Source: Marinicella gelatinilytica
GTDB lineage: Bacteria; Pseudomonadota; Gammaproteobacteria; Xanthomonadales; Marinicellaceae
Assembly (NCBI RefSeq): GCF_026410405.1
Contig: NZ_JAPMLN010000018.1
Coordinates: 1 to 64,000 of the forward strand
Reading direction: 5' to 3'
Length of the DNA stretch: 64,000 bases
Positions 8,571 through 17,095 of the stretch are shown piece after piece. The position numbers and the translations under genes are program-made. Each line of letters opens with the position of its first letter. The first letter of the stretch is position 1. Under the pieces are notes generated by a model. The model saw only the letters and a program-made list of their open reading frames with translations, searched no databases and was not told the DNA's origin.

Positions 8571-8940
8571 TTAGTGGGTTCGTCCACTGTATTTGGCCGT
8601 GCGTATCTGGATTTCAGGGAGAAGAAGAGTGTCCAGAATTGATGAAAGGGGAGTAATCGCGGGAGCCATCGTCTGGCTCGTGCTCATGGCGTTGATGTCT
8701 AATATCATGTCGTGTATCGATGCTCGATCTTGTCGCAGCGGAGATTTCTTCATGTACGCGCTTATAGGAATTGGCATGCTGGCTCCATCATATTTTGTGG
8801 CGGCCCTGCTTTCGAAGTGACAGCAAGCCAAACCACTGTTCGATACTTGGTGTTCGCAGCCCCACTAACAAATGCAGGCACAGCGACGCCCACTACATTG
8901 CGCCTTTGGCTCCATTCCGTGGGCGCGCATGCTGCAAGCG
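8571..8940 (+). mobile_element. integron gene cassette (complete)
   Basis: A 370-bp unit bounded by integron core sites GTTAGTG (8570-8576) and GTTAGAC (8940-8946). The inverse core CACTAAC at 8863 is the exact reverse complement of the seven bases at the 5' boundary, which is expected when a circular cassette is opened at its own attC. It contains one small ORF (8629-8820) and a full attC. Base composition is visibly richer in GC than the flanks. No integrase is in the window, so it is an isolated cassette. Confidence 0.85.
8629..8820 (+). CDS. cassette-encoded small membrane protein
   Basis: A 63-aa protein I do not recognise. Two hydrophobic segments (about residues 9-24 and 42-61) predict a hairpin membrane protein with a short linker containing two cysteines. 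The start is taken as the GTG at 8629, because AGGGAG lies seven bases upstream; an in-frame TTG at 8593 would add 12 residues without a good ribosome binding site. It fills the integron cassette, ending about 40 bases before attC, a usual arrangement. Function unknown. Confidence 0.6.
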   Translation: MSRIDERGVIAGAIVWLVLMALMSNIMSCIDARSCRSGDFFMYALIGIGMLAPSYFVAALLSK

Positions 8941-8946
8941 TTAGAC
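8863..8946 (+). repeat. attC recombination site
   Basis: An 84-base attC. The inverse core is CACTAAC (8863-8869) and the core GTTAGAC (8940-8946). Between them an inner arm at about 8873-8893 pairs with 8919-8936, giving ten or more contiguous and interrupted pairs with two or three unpaired bases on one strand only. These are the extrahelical bases that direct IntI. A 25-base variable loop separates the arms. This is read directly from the sequence and fits the known attC architecture. Confidence 0.87.
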
Positions 8947-8971
8947 TTATTAATAAAAAGGAGAGTGTAAT

Positions 8972-9481
8972 ATGAGCGACGATATTGAACTTAAAGGCCT
9001 TAATGGTTGGTTAATCTTAGTAGGGATTGGGGTGGTTCTTTCACCTTTTAGATTGCTATTTAGCCTTGTCCCAATATATAAACCGATATTTGAAGACGGC
9101 ACGTGGGAAATCCTAACCACAGCTGGTTCGGAGGCGTATGATTCATTATGGGCTCCATTATTGATTGGAGAAATTGTGTTTAATTCTGTATTGGTTGCAG
9201 CGTCCATATACTTAATATATTTATTTTTTAGCAAGCATTACCTGTTTCCTAAACTCTTTATCGGTATCGTTACTCTTTCTATCGTGTTTATTCCATTAGA
9301 TGCGTGGGTTGTAACTAAAGTAATGCCATCTGAACCAATGTTTGATCCTGAAACAACCAAAGAATTTATGCGTTCTTTAGTTACTGGTCTTATTTGGATT
9401 CCATACATGTTAATTTCAAAAATAGTTAAAGCAACATTTGTAGAACATATGCCTAACAAGGTAATCAAGCTGGATTCGTAG
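8972..9481 (+). CDS. DUF2569-type four-helix membrane protein (second cassette)
   Basis: A 169-aa integral membrane protein with four hydrophobic segments (about residues 10-30, 66-90, 95-114 and 134-152). The opening LKGLNGWLILVGIGV is typical of the DUF2569 family, whose function is unknown. AAAGGAGAG lies close upstream of the ATG. Its reading frame runs into a half attC: the last residues NKVIKLDS are translated from it. It therefore appears to have arrived as a second integron cassette starting at the GTTAGAC core at 8940. AT-rich compared with the first cassette, so the two have different origins. Confidence 0.8.
   Translation: MSDDIELKGLNGWLILVGIGVVLSPFRLLFSLVPIYKPIFEDGTWEILTTAGSEAYDSLWAPLLIGEIVFNSVLVAASIYLIYLFFSKHYLFPKLFIGIVTLSIVFIPLDAWVVTKVMPSEPMFDPETTKEFMRSLVTGLIWIPYMLISKIVKATFVEHMPNKVIKLDS
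9451..9479 (+). repeat. truncated attC (5' half)
   Basis: GCCTAAC (9451-9457) followed by an AAGGTAATCAAGC-type arm looks like the left half of an attC, embedded in the 3' end of the DUF2569 gene. The matching right half and GTTRRRY core are absent; the REP-like repeat begins seven bases later. The inverse core differs by one base from the cassette's 5' core. Confidence 0.65.
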
Positions 9482-9485
9482 TAAG

Positions 9486-9639
9486 GTAGGTTGGGCTAAG
9501 CGCAGCGCAGCCCAACATTTTGAATGAGGCTATGAACTCATTTTGGCAATAATGCTATTAAATGTTAACTGGTATAAGACGAGAATATGTTGTGTTTGTA
9601 CATTTGATGTTGGGCTGCGCTGCGCTTAGCCCAACCTAC
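9486..9639. repeat. REP-like doublet, 33-bp perfect inverted repeat
   Basis: The 33 bases at 9486-9518 and 9607-9639 are perfect reverse complements separated by 88 bp. Each arm is itself a hairpin: GTTGGGCT and AGCCCAAC flank an AAGCGCAGCGC loop. This is a BIME-like arrangement of the GTAGGTTGGGCT repeats that are scattered through many bacterial genomes. It lies between the DUF2569 cassette and the 3' end of nlpD and may serve as a terminator for both. Confidence 0.85.
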
Positions 9640-9648
9640 GCACTAATG

Positions 9649-10539
9649 TCAAGGCTTCACATAATCTAAAGGATTCACCGGTTGGCCGTTTTTGCGGATT
9701 TCGAAGTGTAGGTTGTCGACGTTGGTGCCGCTGGAGCCGAGTTGGGCGATGACTTCGCCGCGTTTGACTTGTTGGCCTTCTTTGACGTGGCGTTTTTTGT
9801 TGTGGCCGTAGGCACTTAAAAAGCTGTCGTTGTGTTTAATGATAATGAGTTCGCCGTAACCCAGTAAGCCATCCCCGCTGTACACCACCACGCCGGCTTC
9901 GGCGGCTTTCACGTCTTGACCTTCCTGGCCGCGGATAGAGATGCCTTTACGGGCCGGGTTACTGCCGGAAAAGGTGGTTCTGATTTTACCTTGGGTTGGC
10001 CACAGCCAATTTAAGTCACCGGTTTTAGGTAAATTAACCACCGGTTTGGGTTGTGGTTTTGGGCTGGGTTGTTTTGTAACGGTGACGGTTGCCGGCGGTT
10101 TGGGTTTGCTTTCCGGTTTATTGCTGGTTGTTGCCGGTTTTTTAGAAGTGATCGGTTTAGTGTCGTTGCTGGCTCTCATGGTGGGTTGTATAACAATGGC
10201 GCTGGTTTTTACTTTATTCGATTCGGCAACGGTTGTTGATGTGGTTTTGCTCGGCTGCGTTAAGCTTAAGCGTTGATTGGGGTGGATGGTGTAAGGTGGT
10301 TTGATGTTGTTAATGGCGGCTAATTGTCGGTAATCAATGTTATAGCGAAATCCGATGGAATAGAGGGAATCGCCTTTTTGTACCCGATAAAAATTCGGCT
10401 TCCTGGGTAATTTTCTGTGTTTTAGTGATTGGGCTTGGCGGTTTTTACGTTGAATACTGATTTCATCTACGTGAGCCGGTGGGCGTGATGCGCAAGCGCT
10501 GAGCAAAAGCAAAACGATGATGGCGCAGTACATTTTCAT
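9649..10539 (-). CDS. nlpD: murein hydrolase activator NlpD (lipoprotein, LysM and LytM)
   Basis: A 296-aa lipoprotein with lipobox LLSAC (C16), a LysM domain at about residues 50-94 (YRVQKGDSLYSIGFRYN), a proline/lysine/threonine-rich linker and a C-terminal LytM (M23) domain (about 185-293). The first zinc-ligand motif is degenerate (KGISIRGQEG), as in NlpD/EnvC activators that stimulate amidases rather than cut peptidoglycan. It directly abuts pcm (TAAATG). In Enterobacteria rpoS follows; here the integron remnant lies downstream instead. Confidence 0.9.
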   Translation of the reverse strand: MKMYCAIIVLLLLSACASRPPAHVDEISIQRKNRQAQSLKHRKLPRKPNFYRVQKGDSLYSIGFRYNIDYRQLAAINNIKPPYTIHPNQRLSLTQPSKTTSTTVAESNKVKTSAIVIQPTMRASNDTKPITSKKPATTSNKPESKPKPPATVTVTKQPSPKPQPKPVVNLPKTGDLNWLWPTQGKIRTTFSGSNPARKGISIRGQEGQDVKAAEAGVVVYSGDGLLGYGELIIIKHNDSFLSAYGHNKKRHVKEGQQVKRGEVIAQLGSSGTNVDNLHFEIRKNGQPVNPLDYVKP

Positions 10540-11196
10540 TTAACGCTCCACACCTTCCAGTAATGGCACAAAAATAACATCACCTAAATCTTCGATGACC
10601 GGGCCGTTTTTACCCGGGCTGATTTTCTGTAAGGTTTGTCTGGATTTACCACCAACCGGTACAATCATAAAGCCTCCGGGAGCCAGTTGTTCTAATAAAT
10701 TTAATGGTGGTTCGGGTGGCGCAGCAGTGATGATAATCACATCAAAGGGGGCTTCTGAAGGCCAACCCAAATAGCCGTCATCGGTTTTGCAGCGGATATT
10801 CAGGTAGCCTAAATTAATAAATCGTCGGCGGGCAATGCGGGTTAATTTGTCAATACGTTCAATGCTGAAGACCTCCGGAATCAAGCGACTGAGAACAGCC
10901 GCTTGGTAGCCGGAACCGGTGCCCAGTTCTAATACTTTTTTAGGTGCCGGATGACTCAATACTTCAGCGGTCATACGAGCAACGATATAAGGCTGAGAAA
11001 TGGTTTGGGAAAATTTTATGGGTAAAGCGGTGTCCTCATATGCGCGATGGGCCAATGCTTCATCAACAAAAACATGGCGTGGCACCTCGTTCATGGCCTG
11101 TAGCACTTGTTCGTTGTTAATGCCTCGTTGTTGCAGCCGATCTATCATGCGTTGTCGGGTGCGTTGTGAGGTCATGCCGATACCCGGTGCATTCAT
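10540..11196 (-). CDS. pcm: protein-L-isoaspartate O-methyltransferase
   Basis: A 218-aa SAM-dependent enzyme that repairs isoaspartyl residues in aged proteins. The family motif FSQTISQPYIVARM lies near residue 62 and the SAM-binding loop LELGTGSGYQ near 89. TDDGYLGW and the PVGG segment near the C terminus also fit. It overlaps surE by ATGA and abuts nlpD, giving the conserved surE-pcm-nlpD operon. An ATG seven codons downstream is a possible alternative start, but the overlap favours the one given. Confidence 0.95.
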   Translation of the reverse strand: MNAPGIGMTSQRTRQRMIDRLQQRGINNEQVLQAMNEVPRHVFVDEALAHRAYEDTALPIKFSQTISQPYIVARMTAEVLSHPAPKKVLELGTGSGYQAAVLSRLIPEVFSIERIDKLTRIARRRFINLGYLNIRCKTDDGYLGWPSEAPFDVIIITAAPPEPPLNLLEQLAPGGFMIVPVGGKSRQTLQKISPGKNGPVIEDLGDVIFVPLLEGVER

Positions 11197-11957
11197 AAGT
11201 CTTTGAACCAGTGATTTAATTCACCCATAAAGTCATGACGGGTCATGTCAATTTGTAAGGGTGTAATTGACACATAACCATTTTTGACGGCGTGAAAATC
11301 AGTGCCTTCTCCGGCATCTGCTTCAGGGCCGGCCGGACCAATCCAATACATGGTGGAACCCCGTGGGTCAGTAATGGGTAGGGCGTTTTCAGCTTTGTGA
11401 CGGTTACCTAAGCGCGTGACTTTAAAGCCCTTTATCTCGTCAATGGGTAAATTGGGGACATTAATGTTTAAAATGGTGTCTTTAGGTAATGGATTATTAT
11501 CCAGGTGTTCAATGATACGACGCAGGTAGTGGGCCACTGATTTATAGTCACGTTTACGATGATTGTCTTTACAGGAATCTAATACAATCGACACCGCAAT
11601 CGCCGGCAACCCCAGATAACGGCCTTCAATGGCTGCGGCTACGGTGCCTGAATAAAGCACATCATCACCCAAGTTAGCGGCATCATTAATACCGGAAATG
11701 ACCATATCGGGTTCATAATCCAAGACACCGGTGACAGCCAAGTGAACACAGTCAGTGGGTGTGCCATGGACGCTAAAAGCATCATCACCTATTTGATCAA
11801 CTCTAATGGGACGGTCTAATGTCAATGAATTACTGGCACCGGAGCGGTCACGGTTGGGGGCAAAAATAACCACATCGCCGAGTTCTCTGAGCATGGTGGC
11901 CAAGGTGTTAATGCCCCGGGCGTTTATACCATCATCATTGCTGACTAAAAACTTCAT
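11193..11957 (-). CDS. surE: 5'/3'-nucleotidase SurE
   Basis: A 254-aa survival-protein E phosphatase acting on nucleoside monophosphates. The metal site is D8-D9 (VSNDDG), S39 (RSGASNSLT) and N91 (SGINDAANLGDDVLYSGT). I start at the ATG at 11957, giving MKFLVSNDDG as in homologues; an in-frame GTG three codons upstream is possible. A TATAAT box lies about 26 bases upstream. First gene of the surE-pcm-nlpD unit. Confidence 0.94.
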   Translation of the reverse strand: MKFLVSNDDGINARGINTLATMLRELGDVVIFAPNRDRSGASNSLTLDRPIRVDQIGDDAFSVHGTPTDCVHLAVTGVLDYEPDMVISGINDAANLGDDVLYSGTVAAAIEGRYLGLPAIAVSIVLDSCKDNHRKRDYKSVAHYLRRIIEHLDNNPLPKDTILNINVPNLPIDEIKGFKVTRLGNRHKAENALPITDPRGSTMYWIGPAGPEADAGEGTDFHAVKNGYVSITPLQIDMTRHDFMGELNHWFKDL

Positions 11958-12035
11958 AATTCTCACAATTCTACGAATCCCTTATTATAATATCTTGTCT
12001 TGTAAATAAACAGTTTACCGCGGATTTCTATTGAT

Positions 12036-12608
12036 ATGGCTGAACAATTAACATTATGTGAAGTTTTAAAACAAATTGATGAAGAGAGTGAGCAGTCTTC
12101 TGCTGTTAGTATTGATGATTTGGTGGCCCATTTTCAAAGTCGCGGTTTTGGGCCGTTGATTATGTTTCCGGCGTTAATTGCGGGTTTACCCACCGGTGCC
12201 TTTCCCGGGGTGCCTAGTTTGTGTGGTCTTAGTGTGGCTTTAATTTCGATGCAATTAATCTGGGGAAAAACACATCCGTGGTTGCCAAGAAAAATAGCTG
12301 ATATGGAGCTTGATAGTCAGCGAATTCAGAAAATTGTTCCTAAAGCCTTGCCTTGGGCCAAGCGAGTGGATTATCTGATAAAGCCAAGGTTAAAGGTGTT
12401 GACCACTGATAAGGCACAACGGATTATCGCAGTGATAACCACTTTACTGGGTTTGAGTATGGTGCCGTTGGAGCTGGTGCCTTTGGGAGCCGGTATTCCT
12501 GCTTGGGTATTGGTAATTATGGCGCTGGGTTTTACCGGCCGGGATGGTTTATTAATCCTGTTGAGTTTGCTGGTGGCGTTGGTTGGGTTTATCTGGGTAA
12601 TTTTTTGA
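12036..12608 (+). CDS. ExoD-family membrane protein
   Basis: A 190-aa protein of the ExoD family, named after a Rhizobium gene affecting exopolysaccharide. An N-terminal helical part with a conserved FGPLIMFPALIAGLPTGAFPGVP segment precedes hydrophobic stretches near residues 128-148 and 150-190. The biochemical role is not established. It is divergent from surE, and its 3' end overlaps the convergent CNNM gene by 57 bases. Confidence 0.8.
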   Translation: MAEQLTLCEVLKQIDEESEQSSAVSIDDLVAHFQSRGFGPLIMFPALIAGLPTGAFPGVPSLCGLSVALISMQLIWGKTHPWLPRKIADMELDSQRIQKIVPKALPWAKRVDYLIKPRLKVLTTDKAQRIIAVITTLLGLSMVPLELVPLGAGIPAWVLVIMALGFTGRDGLLILLSLLVALVGFIWVIF

Positions 12609-13700
12609 GCCGGTTTTACCGGCTTGTTGGCTGTCGGGTTGATTATGGGTCTCATCATCAACCAATAATCCGCGAGAAGACGCCCTTTTAAGCCATTGCT
12701 CACGCGCAAATTTTTGCATATTTTGCACTTGATCCACCTCATCCATAATCTCTAAGCCCAACAGTGTTTCCACCAAATCTTCCAAAGACACCAGACCACG
12801 GGTATCACCATATTCATCGACCACCAGTGCAATGTGCTGGCGCTCGTTAAGTAAAGATTCCAATAACAGTGGCAAACTGGTGTCTTCGATGACGCACAAT
12901 AAATCACGTTTTAAATCTTTGAGTTGTTTGTTGTCTTCTTTGGCTTGTGCCATGAGCACATCATTTTTAAGTACGAAAGCAGTGATGTCATCAACAGTTT
13001 TGCTGTAAACAGGCAATCTGGAAACATTGGTGTTGATAACGTCTTCAAACACATCTTCAACCCATTCATTTTCGTCAAAGCTAACAATAACGCGGCGAGG
13101 CGTCATGATGTCTTTGGCTTTCAGGGTATTGAGTCGAAACAGGTTATCAATAATCCTTGATTCATGCTCGTTGATGTGACCGGTTCGATGACCCAATCCG
13201 GCCATGGCTAAAAACTCATCGCGGTTAAAAATATGGTGTTGCTTACCCCTTGATATCAGACGCGTGACCTGTTCGGATAACCAGATAAAGGGATACAAAA
13301 TTTTAATTAAAAAGGCGACAAAAAAAGCGGTGGGATTGGCCAGCGACTTCCAATAAACAGCACCGATGGTTTTGGGAATGATTTCTGAGAAGAATAGAAT
13401 CATGAAGGTCATAATCGCTGAAAATAGACCAATCCACTGGTTTCCAAACACATAAGTGGCTTTCGCACCGGCAACAATGGCGCCCACTGTATGTGCGATG
13501 GTGTTTAACGTCAAAATGGCTGCCAAAGACCGATCAATTTGAACGAATCGCAAACGCCGAATACGTTGTGCTTTGGCGGGATCTTCCTGGTTGAGGTTTT
13601 CAATATATGAAGGTGTTATACTCAGTAAAACAGCCTCCGCAATGGAGCATAAGAAAGAGAAAAACAGCGCGCCAAAAACGTAAATTAACAGTAATAACAT
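12552..13700 (-). CDS. CNNM/DUF21 transporter-like protein with CBS pair
   Basis: A 382-aa membrane protein with an N-terminal CNNM (DUF21) domain of four hydrophobic segments (about residues 1-160) including FFSEIIPKTIGAVY. Two CBS domains follow at about 195-315 (IMTPRR, VVDEYGDTRGLVSLEDLVE). The usual C-terminal CorC_HlyC domain is missing; a charged, glutamine-rich tail ends the protein. Members of this family are linked to Mg/Co handling. The tail is encoded antisense to the exoD 3' end. Confidence 0.85.
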   Translation of the reverse strand: MLLLLIYVFGALFFSFLCSIAEAVLLSITPSYIENLNQEDPAKAQRIRRLRFVQIDRSLAAILTLNTIAHTVGAIVAGAKATYVFGNQWIGLFSAIMTFMILFFSEIIPKTIGAVYWKSLANPTAFFVAFLIKILYPFIWLSEQVTRLISRGKQHHIFNRDEFLAMAGLGHRTGHINEHESRIIDNLFRLNTLKAKDIMTPRRVIVSFDENEWVEDVFEDVINTNVSRLPVYSKTVDDITAFVLKNDVLMAQAKEDNKQLKDLKRDLLCVIEDTSLPLLLESLLNERQHIALVVDEYGDTRGLVSLEDLVETLLGLEIMDEVDQVQNMQKFAREQWLKRASSRGLLVDDETHNQPDSQQAGKTGSKNYPDKPNQRHQQTQQD

Positions 13701-13812
13701 ACAGGGTTGTTAAATGATGAGTAAATAAAATATAGGCATTGGCCAATAATAACAATGGTTATTTTAAACAAATATTAGTTAAATGCTTATTTATAGGTTT
13801 GTCAGTGTTGGC

Positions 13813-13841
13813 TTTAACTGTTTGGCATCGGGGTTTATAAT
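13813..13841 (+). promoter_or_regulatory. sigma70 promoter of hemF
   Basis: TTTAAC (13813-13818), 17 bases, TATAAT (13836-13841). The predicted transcription start is about 16 bases before the ATG at 13864. It shows that the longer open frame beginning at 13783 is not translated in full. Confidence 0.62.
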
Positions 13842-13863
13842 GCAGATTTATGTCGGTTTCTTC

Positions 13864-14778
13864 ATGAATGCAACTCAGTTCCAACAAGTAATTGATTACT
13901 TCAAAGGTTTACAGGATGACATTTGTCAGCAGCTCAGTGCTGTGGATAATCAGCAGCCTTTTCGTGAAGATCAATGGCAGCACACAAATGGCGGTGGCGG
14001 GCGAACCCGCATTTTAAATGGTCAAGTTTTTGAACAAGCCGGGGTGAATTTTTCTCATGTAAAAGGTGACGCTTTACCGGTTGCGGCCACCGCCAAACGC
14101 CCGGAAATGGCCGGTCAGGGTTTTGAGGCTTCGGGCGTTTCTTTGGTGGTACACCCCGACAATCCTTTTATCCCAACATCACATGCCAACGTCCGGGTTT
14201 TTCGAACCATTCCAAAATCGCCAGACGACAAAGATTTTTGGTGGTTTGGCGGTGGTTTTGATTTGACGCCTTATTACCCGTTTGATGCAGATATTAAGCA
14301 CTGGCATCAAGTGGCTTATGAAGCCTGCCGACCTTTTGGTAAGAATGTTTATCCACGGTTTAAGGCGTGGTGTGATGATTATTTTTACCTCAAACATCGG
14401 GGTGAAACCCGTGGTGTGGGTGGTTTATTTTTCGATGATTTGAATGATTGGGGTTTTGACAAATCCTTTGCTTTTATTCAGGCAGTTGGAGAGGCTTACA
14501 CCCAAGCCTATATTCCCATTGTGAAAAAACGTCAATCCATGTTCTGGGATAATGGCCATAAGCAATTTCAAAAATACCGCCGTGGTCGTTATGTGGAGTT
14601 TAATTTGGTGTATGACCGTGGTACTTTATTTGGACTGCAATCCGGCGGTCGAACCGAGTCCATTCTCATGTCGCTACCTCCGGAAGTTTCTTATCGCTAC
14701 AATTACCAACCTCAAGCCGGTAGCCAGGAAGCTAAGCTACAAGAATATCTAAAGCCACGAGATTGGTTGTCTAAATAG
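13864..14778 (+). CDS. hemF: oxygen-dependent coproporphyrinogen III oxidase
   Basis: A 304-aa enzyme of heme synthesis that decarboxylates coproporphyrinogen III to protoporphyrinogen IX using O2. Highly conserved blocks are [66 protein letters not shown] and [20 protein letters not shown]. The start at 13864 aligns with homologues and is supported by a promoter lying inside the upstream extension. Single gene, divergent from the CNNM gene. Confidence 0.96.
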   Translation: MNATQFQQVIDYFKGLQDDICQQLSAVDNQQPFREDQWQHTNGGGGRTRILNGQVFEQAGVNFSHVKGDALPVAATAKRPEMAGQGFEASGVSLVVHPDNPFIPTSHANVRVFRTIPKSPDDKDFWWFGGGFDLTPYYPFDADIKHWHQVAYEACRPFGKNVYPRFKAWCDDYFYLKHRGETRGVGGLFFDDLNDWGFDKSFAFIQAVGEAYTQAYIPIVKKRQSMFWDNGHKQFQKYRRGRYVEFNLVYDRGTLFGLQSGGRTESILMSLPPEVSYRYNYQPQAGSQEAKLQEYLKPRDWLSK

Positions 14779-14862
14779 TTCAAAGATACCTGTCAGAACA
14801 TTGAAAAGCATTTAATTCTCAAGCGGGGATGTTAAAATTGATTTTTTTAATTTGGATGACTA

Positions 14863-17091
14863 ATGGATTTTGAAACTTTATCCATGGGTGAGTATGCTGA
14901 GCGTGCTTATTTGGACTATTCCATGTATGTGGTCTTGGATCGGGCTTTGCCCTTTATTGGTGATGGTTTAAAGCCGGTTCAACGACGCATCGTCTATGCC
15001 ATGAGCGAGCTGGGTTTATCGGCGCAATCTAAACACAAAAAATCGGCGCGTACCATTGGTGATGTCATCGGTAAATTCCACCCTCATGGTGACTCTGCTT
15101 GTTATGAAGCCATGGTACACATGGCACAGGACTTTTCATACCGCTATCCTTTGATTGATGGTCAGGGTAATTTTGGTTCGCCGGATGATCCAAAGTCTTT
15201 TGCTGCCATGCGTTACACAGAATCGAGACTAACCGCATACGCCAAAACACTGCTGGCTGAATTGCCACATGGCACGGTGGAGTGGGGGCCTAACTTTGAT
15301 GGCACCATGGATGAGCCTATATGGTTACCGGCGCGTTTGCCGAATGTATTACTGAACGGTGCTGCCGGTATTGCGGTGGGAATGGCCACCGATATCCCGC
15401 CCCATAACCTCACTGAAGTGGCCAATGCCACTTTGCATTTATTGGAAAACCCAAATGCTGAAGTGGCTGATTTATGTGAATTTATCACAGCGCCGGATTA
15501 TCCCACCAATGCGGAAATTATTACGCCCCGTGCAGATATTATCCAAGCCTATGAAACCGGTCACGGCAGTATTCGTATGCGGGCTATCTATGAGCGAGAA
15601 GGCAACGACATAATTGTTTCTGCGTTACCGCATCAAGCATCAGGCAGTAAAATTTTGGATCAAATTGCCAGCCAAATGCGCGCCAAAAAATTACCCATGG
15701 TGAGTGATTTACGTGATGAGTCCGATCATCAGAACCGGGTGCGTTTGGTTATCACCGGTCGTTCTAATCGCATTGATTTTGATGCCTTGATGTTGCATTT
15801 ATTTGCCACCACGGATTTGGAAAAAACCTACAAGCTTAATCTCAATATGATTGGCCTGGATCAACGTCCTGAGGTAAAAAACTTAAAGGATATCATTAAG
15901 GAATGGCTGCGATTCAGAACGGAAACGGTGCGTCGTCGTTTACAACATCGTTTAGATAAAGTTGATGCCCGGTTACATATTTTAGACGGCTTATTGATTG
16001 CTTACTTGAATCTTGACGAAGTGATTCGCATTATTCGTGAAGAAGATGAACCTAAACAGGCATTAATGACGGCATTTAAATTGAGTGAGATTCAAGCCGA
16101 TGCCATTTTAGACACCCGTCTGCGCAATTTAGCCCGTTTGGAAGAAATGAAAATCCGCACTGAGCAAATTGAATTACAAGCCGAAAAAGTGGATTTGGAA
16201 AGCACCTTAAAATCACGGGCTAAAATGAAAACCCTGATTAAGCAGGAAATCACTGAGGACCGTGATTTATATGGCGATGAGCGGCAGTCCATATTAGCTG
16301 AGCGAGATGCCGCTGAAGTGTTCGATGAAACCAAATTAGTGCCAAGCGAACCGATGACGGTTATTTTATCTAAAGCGGGTTGGATCAGAGCGGCCAAAGG
16401 TCATGAAGTCGATCCGGTGACCATGGCTTATAAATCCGGTGATGCTTATTTGGATCATAGTTATGGTCGCAGCCAACATAATTCGGTGTTCTTGAATAAT
16501 GCCGGACGATCGTTCACTTTGGCCACCCACACGTTACCTTCAGCCCGTGGGCAAGGTGAACCATTGGCCACTAAATTTACATTTAAAAATAATGCATTGC
16601 CTGTCGCGGTCAGTTGTTTCCCGCCAAAAGCGGCGATACTGATGGCTTCCACCGCCGGTTATGGTTACCACGGCCAGATGGAAAATCTGTACAGTAAAAT
16701 GAAAGCCGGTAAACTGGTGCTAACTGTTCCTAAAGGTTTTGCTGCCTTAAAACCGCGTAGAATCCGTAAAATGGCTGACGCCCATGTGGTGTGTGTCACC
16801 AATGCCGGTTATATGCTGGTGTTCCCATTGGCTGAATTGCCTGAATTAGCTAAAGGCAAAGGCAATAAGATGATTAATATTCCGGGTAAACGTCTTAAAG
16901 ATGGTGAGGAATATTTAATGGCGACCCTGGTGATCACACCCGAAGAGTCTTTTTTGGTGCACGCCGGACAACGTTATATTCGCTTTAAATGGAAAGATTT
17001 GCCTAACTATCTCGGCAAACGGGCACACCGTGGTCAAGTGTTACCGCAAGGTTTTAGAAACGTAGATCGTCTTGAACTGGAAACCGAATAA
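14863..17091 (+). CDS. parC: DNA topoisomerase IV subunit A
   Basis: A 742-aa type IIA topoisomerase subunit that decatenates daughter chromosomes with ParE. The breakage-reunion domain includes [15 protein letters not shown] and catalytic Y118 ([11 protein letters not shown]). The quinolone-determining residues are S78 and E82 ([11 protein letters not shown]), the wild-type pattern. The GyrA box characteristic of gyrase (QRRGGKG) is absent from the C-terminal beta-pinwheel, supporting ParC over GyrA. parE is not adjacent. Four bases separate its stop from the next gene. Confidence 0.96.
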   Translation: MDFETLSMGEYAERAYLDYSMYVVLDRALPFIGDGLKPVQRRIVYAMSELGLSAQSKHKKSARTIGDVIGKFHPHGDSACYEAMVHMAQDFSYRYPLIDGQGNFGSPDDPKSFAAMRYTESRLTAYAKTLLAELPHGTVEWGPNFDGTMDEPIWLPARLPNVLLNGAAGIAVGMATDIPPHNLTEVANATLHLLENPNAEVADLCEFITAPDYPTNAEIITPRADIIQAYETGHGSIRMRAIYEREGNDIIVSALPHQASGSKILDQIASQMRAKKLPMVSDLRDESDHQNRVRLVITGRSNRIDFDALMLHLFATTDLEKTYKLNLNMIGLDQRPEVKNLKDIIKEWLRFRTETVRRRLQHRLDKVDARLHILDGLLIAYLNLDEVIRIIREEDEPKQALMTAFKLSEIQADAILDTRLRNLARLEEMKIRTEQIELQAEKVDLESTLKSRAKMKTLIKQEITEDRDLYGDERQSILAERDAAEVFDETKLVPSEPMTVILSKAGWIRAAKGHEVDPVTMAYKSGDAYLDHSYGRSQHNSVFLNNAGRSFTLATHTLPSARGQGEPLATKFTFKNNALPVAVSCFPPKAAILMASTAGYGYHGQMENLYSKMKAGKLVLTVPKGFAALKPRRIRKMADAHVVCVTNAGYMLVFPLAELPELAKGKGNKMINIPGKRLKDGEEYLMATLVITPEESFLVHAGQRYIRFKWKDLPNYLGKRAHRGQVLPQGFRNVDRLELETE

Positions 17092-17095
17092 CATA

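Noticed and set aside
8950-9468. Minus-strand open frames opposite the DUF2569 gene
   Set aside because: Shadow frames without ribosome binding sites; the plus-strand gene has AAAGGAGAG and four membrane helices.
9649-10539. Active M23 metallopeptidase
   Set aside because: The first zinc ligand is missing (GISIRGQEG), so this is an NlpD/EnvC-type activator.
13783-13863. Longer N terminus of HemF
   Set aside because: A promoter occupies 13813-13841, and homologues begin near the ATG at 13864.
14863-17091. GyrA instead of ParC
   Set aside because: No GyrA box in the C-terminal domain, and the length of 742 aa fits ParC.
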